DNA from: Candidatus Curtissbacteria bacterium RIFCSPLOWO2_02_FULL_40_11
Lineage (GTDB): Bacteria; Patescibacteriota; Microgenomatia; Curtissbacterales; GWA2-41-24
Assembly (NCBI GenBank): GCA_001776505.1
Contig: MFBV01000006.1
Coordinates: forward strand, 21,507-54,499
Direction of reading: 5' to 3'
DNA length: 32,993 bases
Shown: positions 1 to 7,422 of the stretch, one piece after another
How the letters are laid out: each line of letters begins with the position of its first letter
How positions within the stretch are numbered: position 1 is the stretch's first letter
Notes under the pieces: generated by a model
What the model saw: only the letters and a program-made list of their open reading frames with translations
The model's database searches: none
Told to the model about the DNA's origin: nothing
Made by a program: the position numbers and the translations under genes

Positions 1-70
1 CGAGGCGAGCCCGCTCCGACTCGGAATCGAGGCGAGCGAAGCGAGGCGAGCAACTGTTAACCGACAACTG
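1..70. repeat. GC-rich dispersed repeat fragment
   Basis: The first 50 bases are far more GC-rich than anything around them and contain GAGGCGAG three times, with CCGACTCGGAATCGAG between copies. They run into CAACTGTTAACC/GACAACTG, which is itself self-similar. A related stretch (GAGGCGAG, then GATTCGGG and GAGTCGG) occurs at 15174-15208, so this looks like a dispersed repeat family. The left end is cut by the window. It lies inside the open lysS reading frame. Confidence 0.6.
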
Positions 71-1252
71 CTAGCCCTTCTTGATATCGGCGATTTTATA
101 AGTGTGCTGGGCAAGGTCGACAAAACTCAGGCAGGACAAATCACTATATTTGTCGAAAGTTTTAGTCTGCTTACAAAATCATTGCGACCTATTCCTAAAG
201 CATTTTACGGACTTAAAGATATTGAAACAAGGCTTCGAAAAAGATATTTAGATTTTCTTACAAATCAAGACACGTTTGAGATTTTTCTTAAGAAAAACAA
301 ATTTTGGCAGGCAGTTCGCGAATATCTAATAAAAAAAGATTTTTTGGAAGTGGAGACGCCTGCTCTTGAGCCTATTCCTGGCGGCGCTGATGCAACACCC
401 TTTGTTACTCATTACAATGCACTCAACACTGATTTTTATTTAAGAATTTCTTTAGAGCTTTATCAAAAAAGGTTACTTGTAGGGGGTTTTGAGAAGATAT
501 TTGAAATTGGCAAAATTTTCAGAAACGAAGGTATAGACGCTGAACACTTGCAGGATTATCTACAAATGGAATTTTACTGGGCTTATGCAGACTACGAAAT
601 GTTAATGGATTTTGTAGAAGATTATTACCGCTATATCGTAAAAGAAACCTTGGGGACAGAAAAATCAAAAATAGGAGATAAAGATGTTGATTGGGGAAAG
701 AGATGGGAAAGAATAGATTATTTTGATTCATTTAAACAGCAAACCGGTATTGATCTTAATAAAAACCCCAAAGTTTCGGATTTAAGCAAACTGGCAGAAA
801 AAGTTAGCGCAAAACCATCTAAAAATCTTGGGCAGGGAAGATTAATTGATTTAATTTATAAAAAAACTATCAGACCTAAGATTATCCAGCCTTCATTTTT
901 AATAAACCATCCGGTTTCGGTTTCCCCTCTGGCTAAAAGAAGCCACAAAAACCCTAAACAAGTCGAAAGAATCCAAGTATTAGCAGCTGGTACAGAAATT
1001 GGAAACGGCTGGTCGGAACTTAATAACCCAATTGATCAGGAGGAAAGATTTAAACAGCAGCAGGAACTGCGAAAAAAGGGTGACGATGAAGCCCAGATGT
1101 ACGATAAGGATTTCGTCGAAGCTTTGGAATATGGAATGCCACCGGCAGCAGGTTTTGGTTTGTCTCAAAGATTTTTTGCTGTTTTGGTCGATAAACCAAT
1201 CAGAGAAACAGTCTTTTTCCCTCACGTAAAGCCAAAGTTAAAAGGTAAATAA
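2..1252 (+). CDS. lysS: Lysyl-tRNA synthetase, class II (5' partial)
   Basis: Charges tRNA-Lys with lysine in the cytoplasm. The class II core is clear: motif 1 region ETPALEPIPGGADATPF, motif 2 FEIGKIFRNEGID followed by MEFYWAYADY, the SPLAKR and SELNNPIDQ blocks, and motif 3 near the end. Motif 3 reads GFGLSQR where the usual form is GLGIGIDR, one residue shorter and with Gln instead of Asp before the Arg. The ORF track starts at GTG 104, but LLDIGDFISV, a typical end of the LysRS OB-fold, is encoded just upstream in the same frame. The frame stays open to base 2, so GTG 104 is not the real start. Bases 2-52 translate to repeat-derived sequence (EASPLRLGIEASEARRA). Roughly the first 100 residues lie outside the window. 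The HD gene follows after one base. Confidence 0.9.
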   Translation, partial: EASPLRLGIEASEARRATVNRQLLALLDIGDFISVLGKVDKTQAGQITIFVESFSLLTKSLRPIPKAFYGLKDIETRLRKRYLDFLTNQDTFEIFLKKNKFWQAVREYLIKKDFLEVETPALEPIPGGADATPFVTHYNALNTDFYLRISLELYQKRLLVGGFEKIFEIGKIFRNEGIDAEHLQDYLQMEFYWAYADYEMLMDFVEDYYRYIVKETLGTEKSKIGDKDVDWGKRWERIDYFDSFKQQTGIDLNKNPKVSDLSKLAEKVSAKPSKNLGQGRLIDLIYKKTIRPKIIQPSFLINHPVSVSPLAKRSHKNPKQVERIQVLAAGTEIGNGWSELNNPIDQEERFKQQQELRKKGDDEAQMYDKDFVEALEYGMPPAAGFGLSQRFFAVLVDKPIRETVFFPHVKPKLKGK

Positions 1253-1253
1253 A

Positions 1254-1823
1254 ATGACTCGAGAAGATGCCTTAAAAATTCTCGACGAACTTAAAAACTC
1301 TCCCAACATGAAAAAACATGGTTTAGGTCTTGGCTTCACGATGGCTGAGCTTTTTGACTATTTCGAGAAAAAAAACAAAAAACCCGAACTGACTAAAAAT
1401 GACTGGGAAATTGTCGGCTTGCTTCATGATGCAGATTACGAAATAACAAATAAATCACTGGAACTTCACACAGAAGAAACAACAAAAAAATTAAAAGAAA
1501 TTGGCGCTGAGCAAATAATTATTGATGCCATCCGCGGACACTGTGACAAAGAACCACGAAAAACGCTTATGGCAAAGAGCGTCTATGCAGCAGACGAGCT
1601 GACAGGTTTAATTGTTGCCTGCGCGCTGGTTCAGCCGGAGAAAAAATTAGCAACAGTTACAAAAGAATCAGTTTTGAAAAAATTAAAAGACAAATCATTT
1701 GCTGCTAACGTAAATCGAGATCAAATTAAAACCTGCGAGACAGAACTGAACATTTCTCTGGAGAAATTTGTTGAGATGGTTTTAAAATCAATGCAGGAAA
1801 AATCAGACGAACTTGGACTTTAA
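1254..1823 (+). CDS. HD-domain phosphohydrolase
   Basis: A 189-residue protein of the HD superfamily, metal-dependent phosphohydrolases. The expected metal ligands can be seen: H22, the H58-D59 doublet in LLHDADYE, H72, H96 in RGHCDKE and D114 in YAADELTG. It resembles the stand-alone small HD hydrolases found widely in bacteria. The substrate cannot be told from sequence; a nucleotide or phosphoester is likely. The ATG lies one base after the lysS stop, with AAAGG about 9 nt upstream as a possible ribosome-binding site, so the gene is probably co-transcribed with lysS. A second, unrelated-looking HD protein follows. Confidence 0.8.
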   Translation: MTREDALKILDELKNSPNMKKHGLGLGFTMAELFDYFEKKNKKPELTKNDWEIVGLLHDADYEITNKSLELHTEETTKKLKEIGAEQIIIDAIRGHCDKEPRKTLMAKSVYAADELTGLIVACALVQPEKKLATVTKESVLKKLKDKSFAANVNRDQIKTCETELNISLEKFVEMVLKSMQEKSDELGL

Positions 1824-1851
1824 AACTTTAATGATTTAAATCAATAAAGTT
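1824..1851. repeat. 28-bp near-perfect palindrome after the HD gene stop
   Basis: Arms AACTTTAATGATTT and AAATCAATAAAGTT pair over 28 bases with a single A/A mismatch and no loop. The element starts on the base after the TAA stop and ends 12 nt before the next ATG. There is no U-run, so it is not a classical terminator. It could be an intercistronic RNA hairpin or a protein site. Confidence 0.6.
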
Positions 1852-1863
1852 GGAATAGCAAAA

Positions 1864-2475
1864 ATGAAAAGTAAAACCCTTAAAAAAATTCTCAAAGTTT
1901 TTTTGACTTTGCAATGGGCAAAAGAACTCCCAAGACAAGGCTTTATCGCGCTTGGTTTCAAAAGAAATGAAGCAGACAGCGTCGCTGCCCATTCCTGGTC
2001 TACGGCTATGCTAGTCTATCTTCTTGCGACCGAACTTAAAAAACAAGGGGAACGTATAGATGTAGATAAAGCCGTAAAAATGGCCCTTTTTCATGATATG
2101 GCAGAAACTATTGTTGGCGATGTCGGAACTTTTGTTAAAGGGATGGCAAGAGGTGCATTCAGCGAAATCGAAAAAGAAGGCCTTGAATATTTAGTTAAAG
2201 ACCTTCCTTCAAACAAAGAAATTGTGGATTTAGTTGAGGAATATATGAAAAGAAAAACTCTGGAAGCACGAATTTGTAAAGTAGCGGACAATTTAGACGC
2301 ACTGGCCCAAGCTAAAGGTGTTCCCGCTGCGAAATCCGGATTAAAATATTTTAAGGAGGTATATCATATAACTAAAGTACCTTGGCACAAAACTGCAGTT
2401 GAAATGATAATTAAAGACGAAATAGAACCGGAGAGGTCTTGGCAGAAGAAAGGTAAAATAGTTAATCGTTTATAG
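1864..2475 (+). CDS. YfbR/HDDC2-type HD-domain 5'-deoxynucleotidase-like protein
   Basis: A 203-residue HD protein of the YfbR/HDDC2 kind, which dephosphorylate deoxynucleoside 5'-monophosphates. The family signature is visible: H43 in AAHSWSTAML, H77-D78 with E81 and D86 in ALFHDMAETIVGD, and a late Asp in KVADNLDALAQA (D142/D145). These correspond to the metal and catalytic residues of YfbR. Length fits the family (about 190-200 aa). It sits between another HD protein and serS, apparently in one transcription unit starting at or before lysS. A role in dNMP housekeeping is inferred from the family only. Confidence 0.82.
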   Translation: MKSKTLKKILKVFLTLQWAKELPRQGFIALGFKRNEADSVAAHSWSTAMLVYLLATELKKQGERIDVDKAVKMALFHDMAETIVGDVGTFVKGMARGAFSEIEKEGLEYLVKDLPSNKEIVDLVEEYMKRKTLEARICKVADNLDALAQAKGVPAAKSGLKYFKEVYHITKVPWHKTAVEMIIKDEIEPERSWQKKGKIVNRL

Positions 2476-2501
2476 TTAATAGGGGAAATTCCCTGATTAA
2501 C
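2475..2501. repeat. Intercistronic hairpin before serS
   Basis: GTTAATAGGG (2475-2484) and CCCTGATTAAC (2491-2501) form an inverted repeat with one bulged base and a GAAATT loop. The left arm begins on the last base of the preceding stop codon. No U-run follows, so it is more likely an RNA-processing or stability hairpin than a terminator. Confidence 0.5.
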
Positions 2502-2525
2502 GATTCACGATGAACAATTAACATC

Positions 2526-3746
2526 ATGTTAGATATAAAGTTCATTCGCGAAAACGCCCAAAAAGTCGAAGAGAGCGCTCAAAATAAGGGTTATAAAGTA
2601 GAGATTAAAAAACTTCTAGAAGTTGATAAAAAAAGACGCGATCTAATAGGAGAGGTAGATAAACTTAGATCAAAACGAAAGGAAATAGCCCAAAAACGGG
2701 ATGAAAAGCAAGGCCAAAAACTAAAAAAAGAATTAAAAAGAAAAGAAGACGAATTAGAAGATCTTAATGAAGATTTTTATAAATTGATTCGCGAAGTTCC
2801 CAATCTAGCTAAAGAAGATGTCCCTATTGGCAAAGATGAATCCCAAAATAAAACCATCCGAGAAGTGGGCAGGAAAACCCAGTTTAATTTTAAGCCTAAA
2901 GATCACCTGGAACTTGGCGAAGGTTTAGACTTAATAGACATTGAGCGCTCGTCAAAAATTTCCGGCTCACGACAGTCATTTATAAAAAATGAACTTGTTA
3001 CACTTGAATTTGCCCTTATTAAGTTTGCATTCGAAATATTAAATAAGGAAGGATTTGTATCAATAATTCCACCCGTAATCATAAATAAAAAAGCAGTAGA
3101 AGGGTTAGGCTATGTGGAATATGAAAGGGGAGAAGGATACAAGCTCGACGATCAATATTTGGTTGGTACGAGTGAACACTCAGTGGTCCCAATGCACATG
3201 GACGAGACGTTAGATGTTAAGAATCTCCCCCGCCGCTATGCGGCTTTTTCCACATCTTTTCGAAAAGAAGCCGGAAGCTGGGGCAAAGATACCAGGGGCA
3301 TATTTCGCTTGCACCAATTCGACAAAATCGAGATGGTTTCTATAGTAAACCCTAAAGACGAAGAAAAAGAATTAGAATTTTTACTTTCTCTCGAAGAAAA
3401 ACTTGTAAAAGCGCTTGAAATACCTTATCAAGTTGTCGAAATGTGCACAGGCGATTTAGGTTTCCCTACTGCTAAAAAATATGATATTGAATGCTGGATG
3501 CCGGGGCAAAATAAATACAGGGAGACACATTCAGTATCAACCACCACCGATTTCCAAGCTCGCAGACTTAATATTAAATACAGAAATGGTGACCAAACAG
3601 GGTTCGTCCACATTTTAAACGGAACAGCTTTTGCCATCGGCAGAACCTTAATTGCCATTATGGAAAATTATCAGCAAAAAGACGGTACAATCGAAGTTCC
3701 GAAAGCGCTCCAAAAATACACAGGATTTTCCAAAATCCCTTCATAA
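2526..3746 (+). CDS. serS: Seryl-tRNA synthetase
   Basis: Charges tRNA-Ser (and tRNA-Sec where present) with serine. The 406-residue protein has the family layout: an N-terminal tRNA-binding coiled coil, very rich in Lys/Glu/Arg (about residues 28-100), then the class II catalytic core. Visible core blocks are VGTSEHSVVPMH, motif 2 FSTSFRKEAGSWGKDTRGIFRLHQFDK, split here by the short-quote rule into FSTSFRKEAG and RGIFRLHQFDKIEM, and motif 3 LNGTAFAIGRTLIAIMENYQ. Start ATG 2526 gives the usual MLDIKFIRENAQKVEE beginning. The immediate upstream sequence has no clear Shine-Dalgarno. Confidence 0.96.
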   Translation: MLDIKFIRENAQKVEESAQNKGYKVEIKKLLEVDKKRRDLIGEVDKLRSKRKEIAQKRDEKQGQKLKKELKRKEDELEDLNEDFYKLIREVPNLAKEDVPIGKDESQNKTIREVGRKTQFNFKPKDHLELGEGLDLIDIERSSKISGSRQSFIKNELVTLEFALIKFAFEILNKEGFVSIIPPVIINKKAVEGLGYVEYERGEGYKLDDQYLVGTSEHSVVPMHMDETLDVKNLPRRYAAFSTSFRKEAGSWGKDTRGIFRLHQFDKIEMVSIVNPKDEEKELEFLLSLEEKLVKALEIPYQVVEMCTGDLGFPTAKKYDIECWMPGQNKYRETHSVSTTTDFQARRLNIKYRNGDQTGFVHILNGTAFAIGRTLIAIMENYQQKDGTIEVPKALQKYTGFSKIPS

Positions 3747-3757
3747 CTACCGATTAC

Positions 3758-3766
3758 TGATAAACT
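3758..3766 (+). promoter_or_regulatory. Extended -10 promoter for the 118-aa gene
   Basis: TGATAAACT matches an extended -10 (TGn-TAAACT). Transcription would start about 7 nt downstream, at or within a base or two of ATG 3773. No good -35 was found. The AAAGGA before the ATG is too close to work as a normal ribosome-binding site. Confidence 0.4.
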
Positions 3767-3772
3767 AAAGGA

Positions 3773-4129
3773 ATGAAGTCAGGATTTTCAATTTTTCTTT
3801 TAATTTTATTTCTATCAGGTTTAACCATAGGGACAATATTCGTCGTAAATTATTATTTTGACAACAATCAAGAGAAAGGTATTCAAAGCAACAACACGCA
3901 AGAGGAAACCGATTATTTGGTTTCAGGTGAATTTACAATAAATGCAAACGATGCCGACGTCAAAGATTTCCAAGAACAAATGAATGTGTTACAAGCAGAG
4001 GTATATATTATGGAAAGTCACCCTATGAAGTTTCAAATTTACGTTCTAACTTATAACGAATGTTACCGGATAAAAGACATATTTGATTTTGCCGCATATA
4101 TCGAAACTGTTCAGTGTAATAAGCTCTAA
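3773..4129 (+). CDS. Small membrane-anchored protein of unknown function
   Basis: I do not recognise this 118-residue protein. It has one N-terminal hydrophobic segment (about residues 5-27, FSIFLLILFLSGLTIGTIFV) after a single Lys, then an Asn/Gln-rich acidic linker and a soluble domain of about 75 residues outside the membrane. The last part has two cysteines (NECYRI and VQCNKL) that could pair once exported. The domain resembles small SPOR-like or ferredoxin-fold modules in size only; no motif supports a call. It is followed by a terminator, so it ends its unit. Confidence 0.6.
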   Translation: MKSGFSIFLLILFLSGLTIGTIFVVNYYFDNNQEKGIQSNNTQEETDYLVSGEFTINANDADVKDFQEQMNVLQAEVYIMESHPMKFQIYVLTYNECYRIKDIFDFAAYIETVQCNKL

Positions 4130-4201
4130 ATTTCAATTATTGCACCGATAATTAGTTCATAATCAGTTGACAATCTAGTTTTCATATCATAATTTAATTT
4201 C

Positions 4202-4235
4202 AAAGCCTCCCGCTGCTCGAGGAGGCTTTTCTTTT
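4202..4235 (+). terminator. Rho-independent terminator
   Basis: AAAGCCTCC and GGAGGCTTT form a 9-bp GC-rich stem around a CGCTGCTCGA loop, followed by a T-rich tail (TTTTCTTTT). It lies about 70 bases after the 118-aa gene and about 85 bases before the next promoter, closing the lysS-serS side. Confidence 0.88.
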
Positions 4236-4316
4236 AGGTCAAACAAAATAACTCCCTAGGTGTCAACCTAACACACACCGGGGGTGTACGAGCTTAACAC
4301 ATAAGGATTAATGGCT

Positions 4317-4345
4317 TTGATGGAAAAACAGATGGTTGTTATAAT
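4317..4345 (+). promoter_or_regulatory. Sigma-70-type promoter for the small gene and secA
   Basis: TTGATG (4317-4322), a 17-nt spacer and a perfect TATAAT (4340-4345). The predicted start is near 4351-4353, right at ATG 4354, so the message would be leaderless or nearly so. Just upstream (4275-4287) is a weak ACACC/GGTGT hairpin of unknown meaning. Confidence 0.75.
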
Positions 4346-4353
4346 TAATCACT

Positions 4354-4506
4354 ATGATTCCTCTGCCCGACGACGAAGAAAGTCTTAAAAAGAGAAATCG
4401 CATTAAAAAACTTTCACCAAAAAAGCATAAAATTGCTCATGAATCCGGCAGATCGACAAAAAATCTCTGGGTACAGATCTTATCAAGATCAAAAAGGAAA
4501 AAGTAA
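4354..4506 (+). CDS. 50-aa lysine-rich protein upstream of secA
   Basis: This ORF is too short for the supplied track. It runs from ATG 4354 for 50 codons to TAA 4504-4506, whose last base is the first base of the secA ATG (TAATG). It begins MIPLPDDEESLKKRNR and ends ILSRSKRKK. It has an acidic patch at residues 6-9, then a very basic remainder (about 15 Lys/Arg), suggesting contact with nucleic acid, ribosome or acidic membrane surface. A near-consensus promoter sits directly in front, and the stop-start overlap argues for translational coupling with secA. No family was recognised. The alternative is an unexpressed leader of secA. Confidence 0.6.
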   Translation: MIPLPDDEESLKKRNRIKKLSPKKHKIAHESGRSTKNLWVQILSRSKRKK

Positions 4507-7388
4507 TGTTTGGTATTTTGAATAAGTTCTTAGATTCAAACGAAAAGCAAATCAACAAACTGCAGTCATTAATTGACGAAGTCGCAAGTTTTGAGAAAAA
4601 AGTTCAAAAGCTAACGGATGGCAAGCTCAAAGCAAAAACTGCCGAATTCAAACTGAGGTTTGAGCGCGGAGCAACACTAGACGAACTTTTACCAGAAGCT
4701 TATGCAGTTGTCCGCGAAGCATCCAAAAGAACTTTGGGACAGCGTCATTTCGATGTCCAGATTATGGCTGGCATTGTTTTGCACCAGGGCAAAATTGCCG
4801 AACAAAGAACCGGAGAAGGTAAAACTTTAACAGCGTCACTGCCTCTTTATTTAAACTCACTAAGTGCAAAAGGTGTGCATCTTGCCACTGTTAATGATTA
4901 CCTTGCTCGGGTAGGCCTTGGATGGATGGGTCCAATTTATAGCGCACTTGGAGTGTCCGCCGGCTGTATTATGCAGGAGAAAGCATTTATTTATGATCCA
5001 AAGTTCGAAGACAAAAACCAATTCGATTGGCGTCTTCGTCACCTGAAACCTATCGATAAAAAAGAAGCTTACTTGGCAGACATAACTTACGGTACAAATA
5101 ACGAATTCGGCTTTGATTATCTCAGAGACAATATGGTTTGGGCGCTTTCAGACAAAGCCCAACGCAGCCACCATTTTTCAATTGTCGACGAAGCAGACTC
5201 AATATTAATTGACGAGGCTAGGACACCGTTGATAATTAGTGCCCCCGCAGCTCAAGCTACCGACAAATACTTTCAATTTGCAAAACTTGTAAATGAATTA
5301 TCAGCCGATACTGATTATGTTATCGACGAAAAATTAAAAACTGCTAACCTGACAGAACATGGAATTTCCAAAGTAGAAAAACGACTTGGTGTTGCTAATC
5401 TCTACGAAAAAGATTTTGGCACTATTCATCATATTCAACAAGCGTTGCGAGCAAGAACCCTCTATCACAAAGATAAAGATTATGTTGTTAAAGATGGAGA
5501 AATAATTATCGTTGATGAGTTTACTGGCCGCTTGATGCAGGGCAGACGCTGGTCTGAAGGTTTGCATCAAGCAATCGAAGCTAAAGAAGGCGTAGAAATT
5601 CAAAAGGAATCACAAACTCTGGCAACTATATCTTTCCAAAATTATTTCCGCCTATACGAAAAACTTGCGGGAATGACAGGTACTGCAGCAACAGAAGCCG
5701 AGGAATTTCACAAAATTTATGGCGTGGAGGTAATAGTGATTCCTACAAACAAACCGATGATAAGAAAAGATACTTCGGACGTAGTCTACAAAACAGCTAA
5801 GGCGAAATTCACCGCTGTTGCCAACGAGGTAGCAGAACGCAATAAAAAAGGCCAACCTGTTTTAATCGGAACGACATCTATTGAGAAAAATGATTTTCTT
5901 GCAGCACTTCTTAAAAGGAAAGGAATTAAACACGAAGCACTTAATGCTAAAAACCACCAAAGAGAAGCAGAAATTATTGCTCAAGCTGGAACCAAAAGTA
6001 CAGTTACGCTTGCAACAAACATTGCTGGGCGTGGTGTAGACGTAATTTTAGGTGGGATACCGCCAACAGACAAATTAGGAAGACCTGATATGAAAGGAAA
6101 AGATTTTGAAAAATGGCAAAAAAATCATGACGAAATTATTGAACTTGGTGGCTTGCACATTGTAGGTACAGAAAGACACGAGGCAAGAAGAATCGATAAT
6201 CAACTTCGAGGCCGTTCCGGTCGACAAGGAGACCCTGGGTCTTCAAAATTCTATGTATCACTCGAGGACGAAATAATGAGACTTTTTGGGGGAGAACAAA
6301 TTGCCAATATTATGACATCTTTTAAGCTTCCGGAAGACACACCAATTGAGCATGGAATGGTTTCTAAAGCGATAGAAAATGCCCAAGTTAAAGTAGAAAC
6401 TCACAACTTTGATATCCGCAAACACTTAGTTGAATATGATGATGTAGCAAATAAGCAAAGAGAAATTATATACCAGCGAAGAAACGAAATATTAGAAGCT
6501 GCTCAGGATGAAAAAAAGGCAAATAAAATAAAGGATGAAATTCTAGATAAAATTCACGTAGAAATCGAAAATTTAGTAGCAATGCATTCCCCCGAAGGGA
6601 TCTCCCAGCCAAAGCACGAAAAAATAATTAAGGAGTTTACAACAATTGTTTCGTTTGACGAGTCGAGTGAGCAGGCACTGCTAGTAGATGCCCAAAAAAT
6701 TAAAGATCCGGATAAGCTTTCCGCTTTTCTTGAAAATATTATCGATAAGCTTTACGAAGAGAGAAACAAATCTTTAGGAGAAAAACAAGCTAGAGATATA
6801 GAGAAATTTGTCAGCCTTTCTGTTATCGACACTTTATGGATTCAACATCTAGATTCACTGGATGATCTTCGTGAAGGAATCGGTCTTCGCGCTGCCGGTC
6901 AACGTGATCCATTAGTTGAGTATAAACAAGAAGCTTACTCTATGTTTGAGAAATTAGTAGCGAATATTGATTACGATATTGTTCATAGAATTTTCAAGGT
7001 CCAGGTTAGACGCGAGCCGGCAATCGAAAAATTAGAGGAACAAGGAATTGAAGTTCACCCGCAAGCCCAGCTAAAAGGGGCAACTCAGGAGCAAGACAAA
7101 AGTAGAGTGCAAAAACCTAACGGACCGACTCTGCAATCTACAGCCGAGAAAGATCCAAAGCAAATGACAGACAATGAGCTGGATGCGGAAATTGCTAGGC
7201 TCGAAGAACTTCAATCAAAAGGAGATCAGCCGGAAGGGAAAGTCTCATCTCAATTTAGTAATCCTTTCGACGCGACAAGTAAGCCAATCAAAGTCACCAA
7301 AATCGGCCGTAATGACCCCTGCCCATGCGGCTCAGGTTTAAAATGGAAAAAATGCGGGCTTATAGACGCCCCCGAGCACAAAAGGTAA
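4506..7388 (+). CDS. secA: Preprotein translocase ATPase SecA
   Basis: Motor ATPase that pushes unfolded preproteins through SecYEG. At 960 aa it is full length. Walker A is RTGEGKT (residues 101-107), and the DEAD-type Walker B IVDEADSILIDEARTP lies near residue 228. The helicase blocks TNIAGRGVDVILGG and QLRGRSGRQGDPGSS mark nucleotide-binding domain 2, followed by the helical scaffold and wing. The C-terminal SEC-C zinc motif is CPCGSG..KKC (C939, C941, C950), but the usual fourth ligand (Cys or His) after C950 is Gly. The start codon overlaps the stop of the 50-aa gene and has AAAAGGAAAAAG in front, a usable ribosome-binding site. Confidence 0.97.
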   Translation: MFGILNKFLDSNEKQINKLQSLIDEVASFEKKVQKLTDGKLKAKTAEFKLRFERGATLDELLPEAYAVVREASKRTLGQRHFDVQIMAGIVLHQGKIAEQRTGEGKTLTASLPLYLNSLSAKGVHLATVNDYLARVGLGWMGPIYSALGVSAGCIMQEKAFIYDPKFEDKNQFDWRLRHLKPIDKKEAYLADITYGTNNEFGFDYLRDNMVWALSDKAQRSHHFSIVDEADSILIDEARTPLIISAPAAQATDKYFQFAKLVNELSADTDYVIDEKLKTANLTEHGISKVEKRLGVANLYEKDFGTIHHIQQALRARTLYHKDKDYVVKDGEIIIVDEFTGRLMQGRRWSEGLHQAIEAKEGVEIQKESQTLATISFQNYFRLYEKLAGMTGTAATEAEEFHKIYGVEVIVIPTNKPMIRKDTSDVVYKTAKAKFTAVANEVAERNKKGQPVLIGTTSIEKNDFLAALLKRKGIKHEALNAKNHQREAEIIAQAGTKSTVTLATNIAGRGVDVILGGIPPTDKLGRPDMKGKDFEKWQKNHDEIIELGGLHIVGTERHEARRIDNQLRGRSGRQGDPGSSKFYVSLEDEIMRLFGGEQIANIMTSFKLPEDTPIEHGMVSKAIENAQVKVETHNFDIRKHLVEYDDVANKQREIIYQRRNEILEAAQDEKKANKIKDEILDKIHVEIENLVAMHSPEGISQPKHEKIIKEFTTIVSFDESSEQALLVDAQKIKDPDKLSAFLENIIDKLYEERNKSLGEKQARDIEKFVSLSVIDTLWIQHLDSLDDLREGIGLRAAGQRDPLVEYKQEAYSMFEKLVANIDYDIVHRIFKVQVRREPAIEKLEEQGIEVHPQAQLKGATQEQDKSRVQKPNGPTLQSTAEKDPKQMTDNELDAEIARLEELQSKGDQPEGKVSSQFSNPFDATSKPIKVTKIGRNDPCPCGSGLKWKKCGLIDAPEHKR

Positions 7389-7407
7389 ACCACTAAATCT
7401 TCAATTT

Positions 7408-7416
7408 TGATAAAAT
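7408..7416 (+). promoter_or_regulatory. Extended -10 promoter for the GT-C gene
   Basis: TGATAAAAT is a TGn-extended -10 with TAAAAT at 7411-7416. GTG 7423 begins 6 nt later, so the transcript would start at or next to the start codon. The same nine bases stand in front of pyrB (32003-32011). Confidence 0.55.
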
Positions 7417-7422
7417 TTTAAA

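Noticed and set aside
104-1252. GTG 104 as the true lysS start
   Set aside because: Conserved OB-fold sequence (LLDIGDFI) is encoded upstream in the same frame, and a start here would remove the anticodon-binding domain.
4167-4195. TTGACA-N17-TAATTT promoter-like pair
   Set aside because: Transcription would begin right at the terminator stem (4202), so no useful transcript could result; the match is probably chance in AT-rich DNA.
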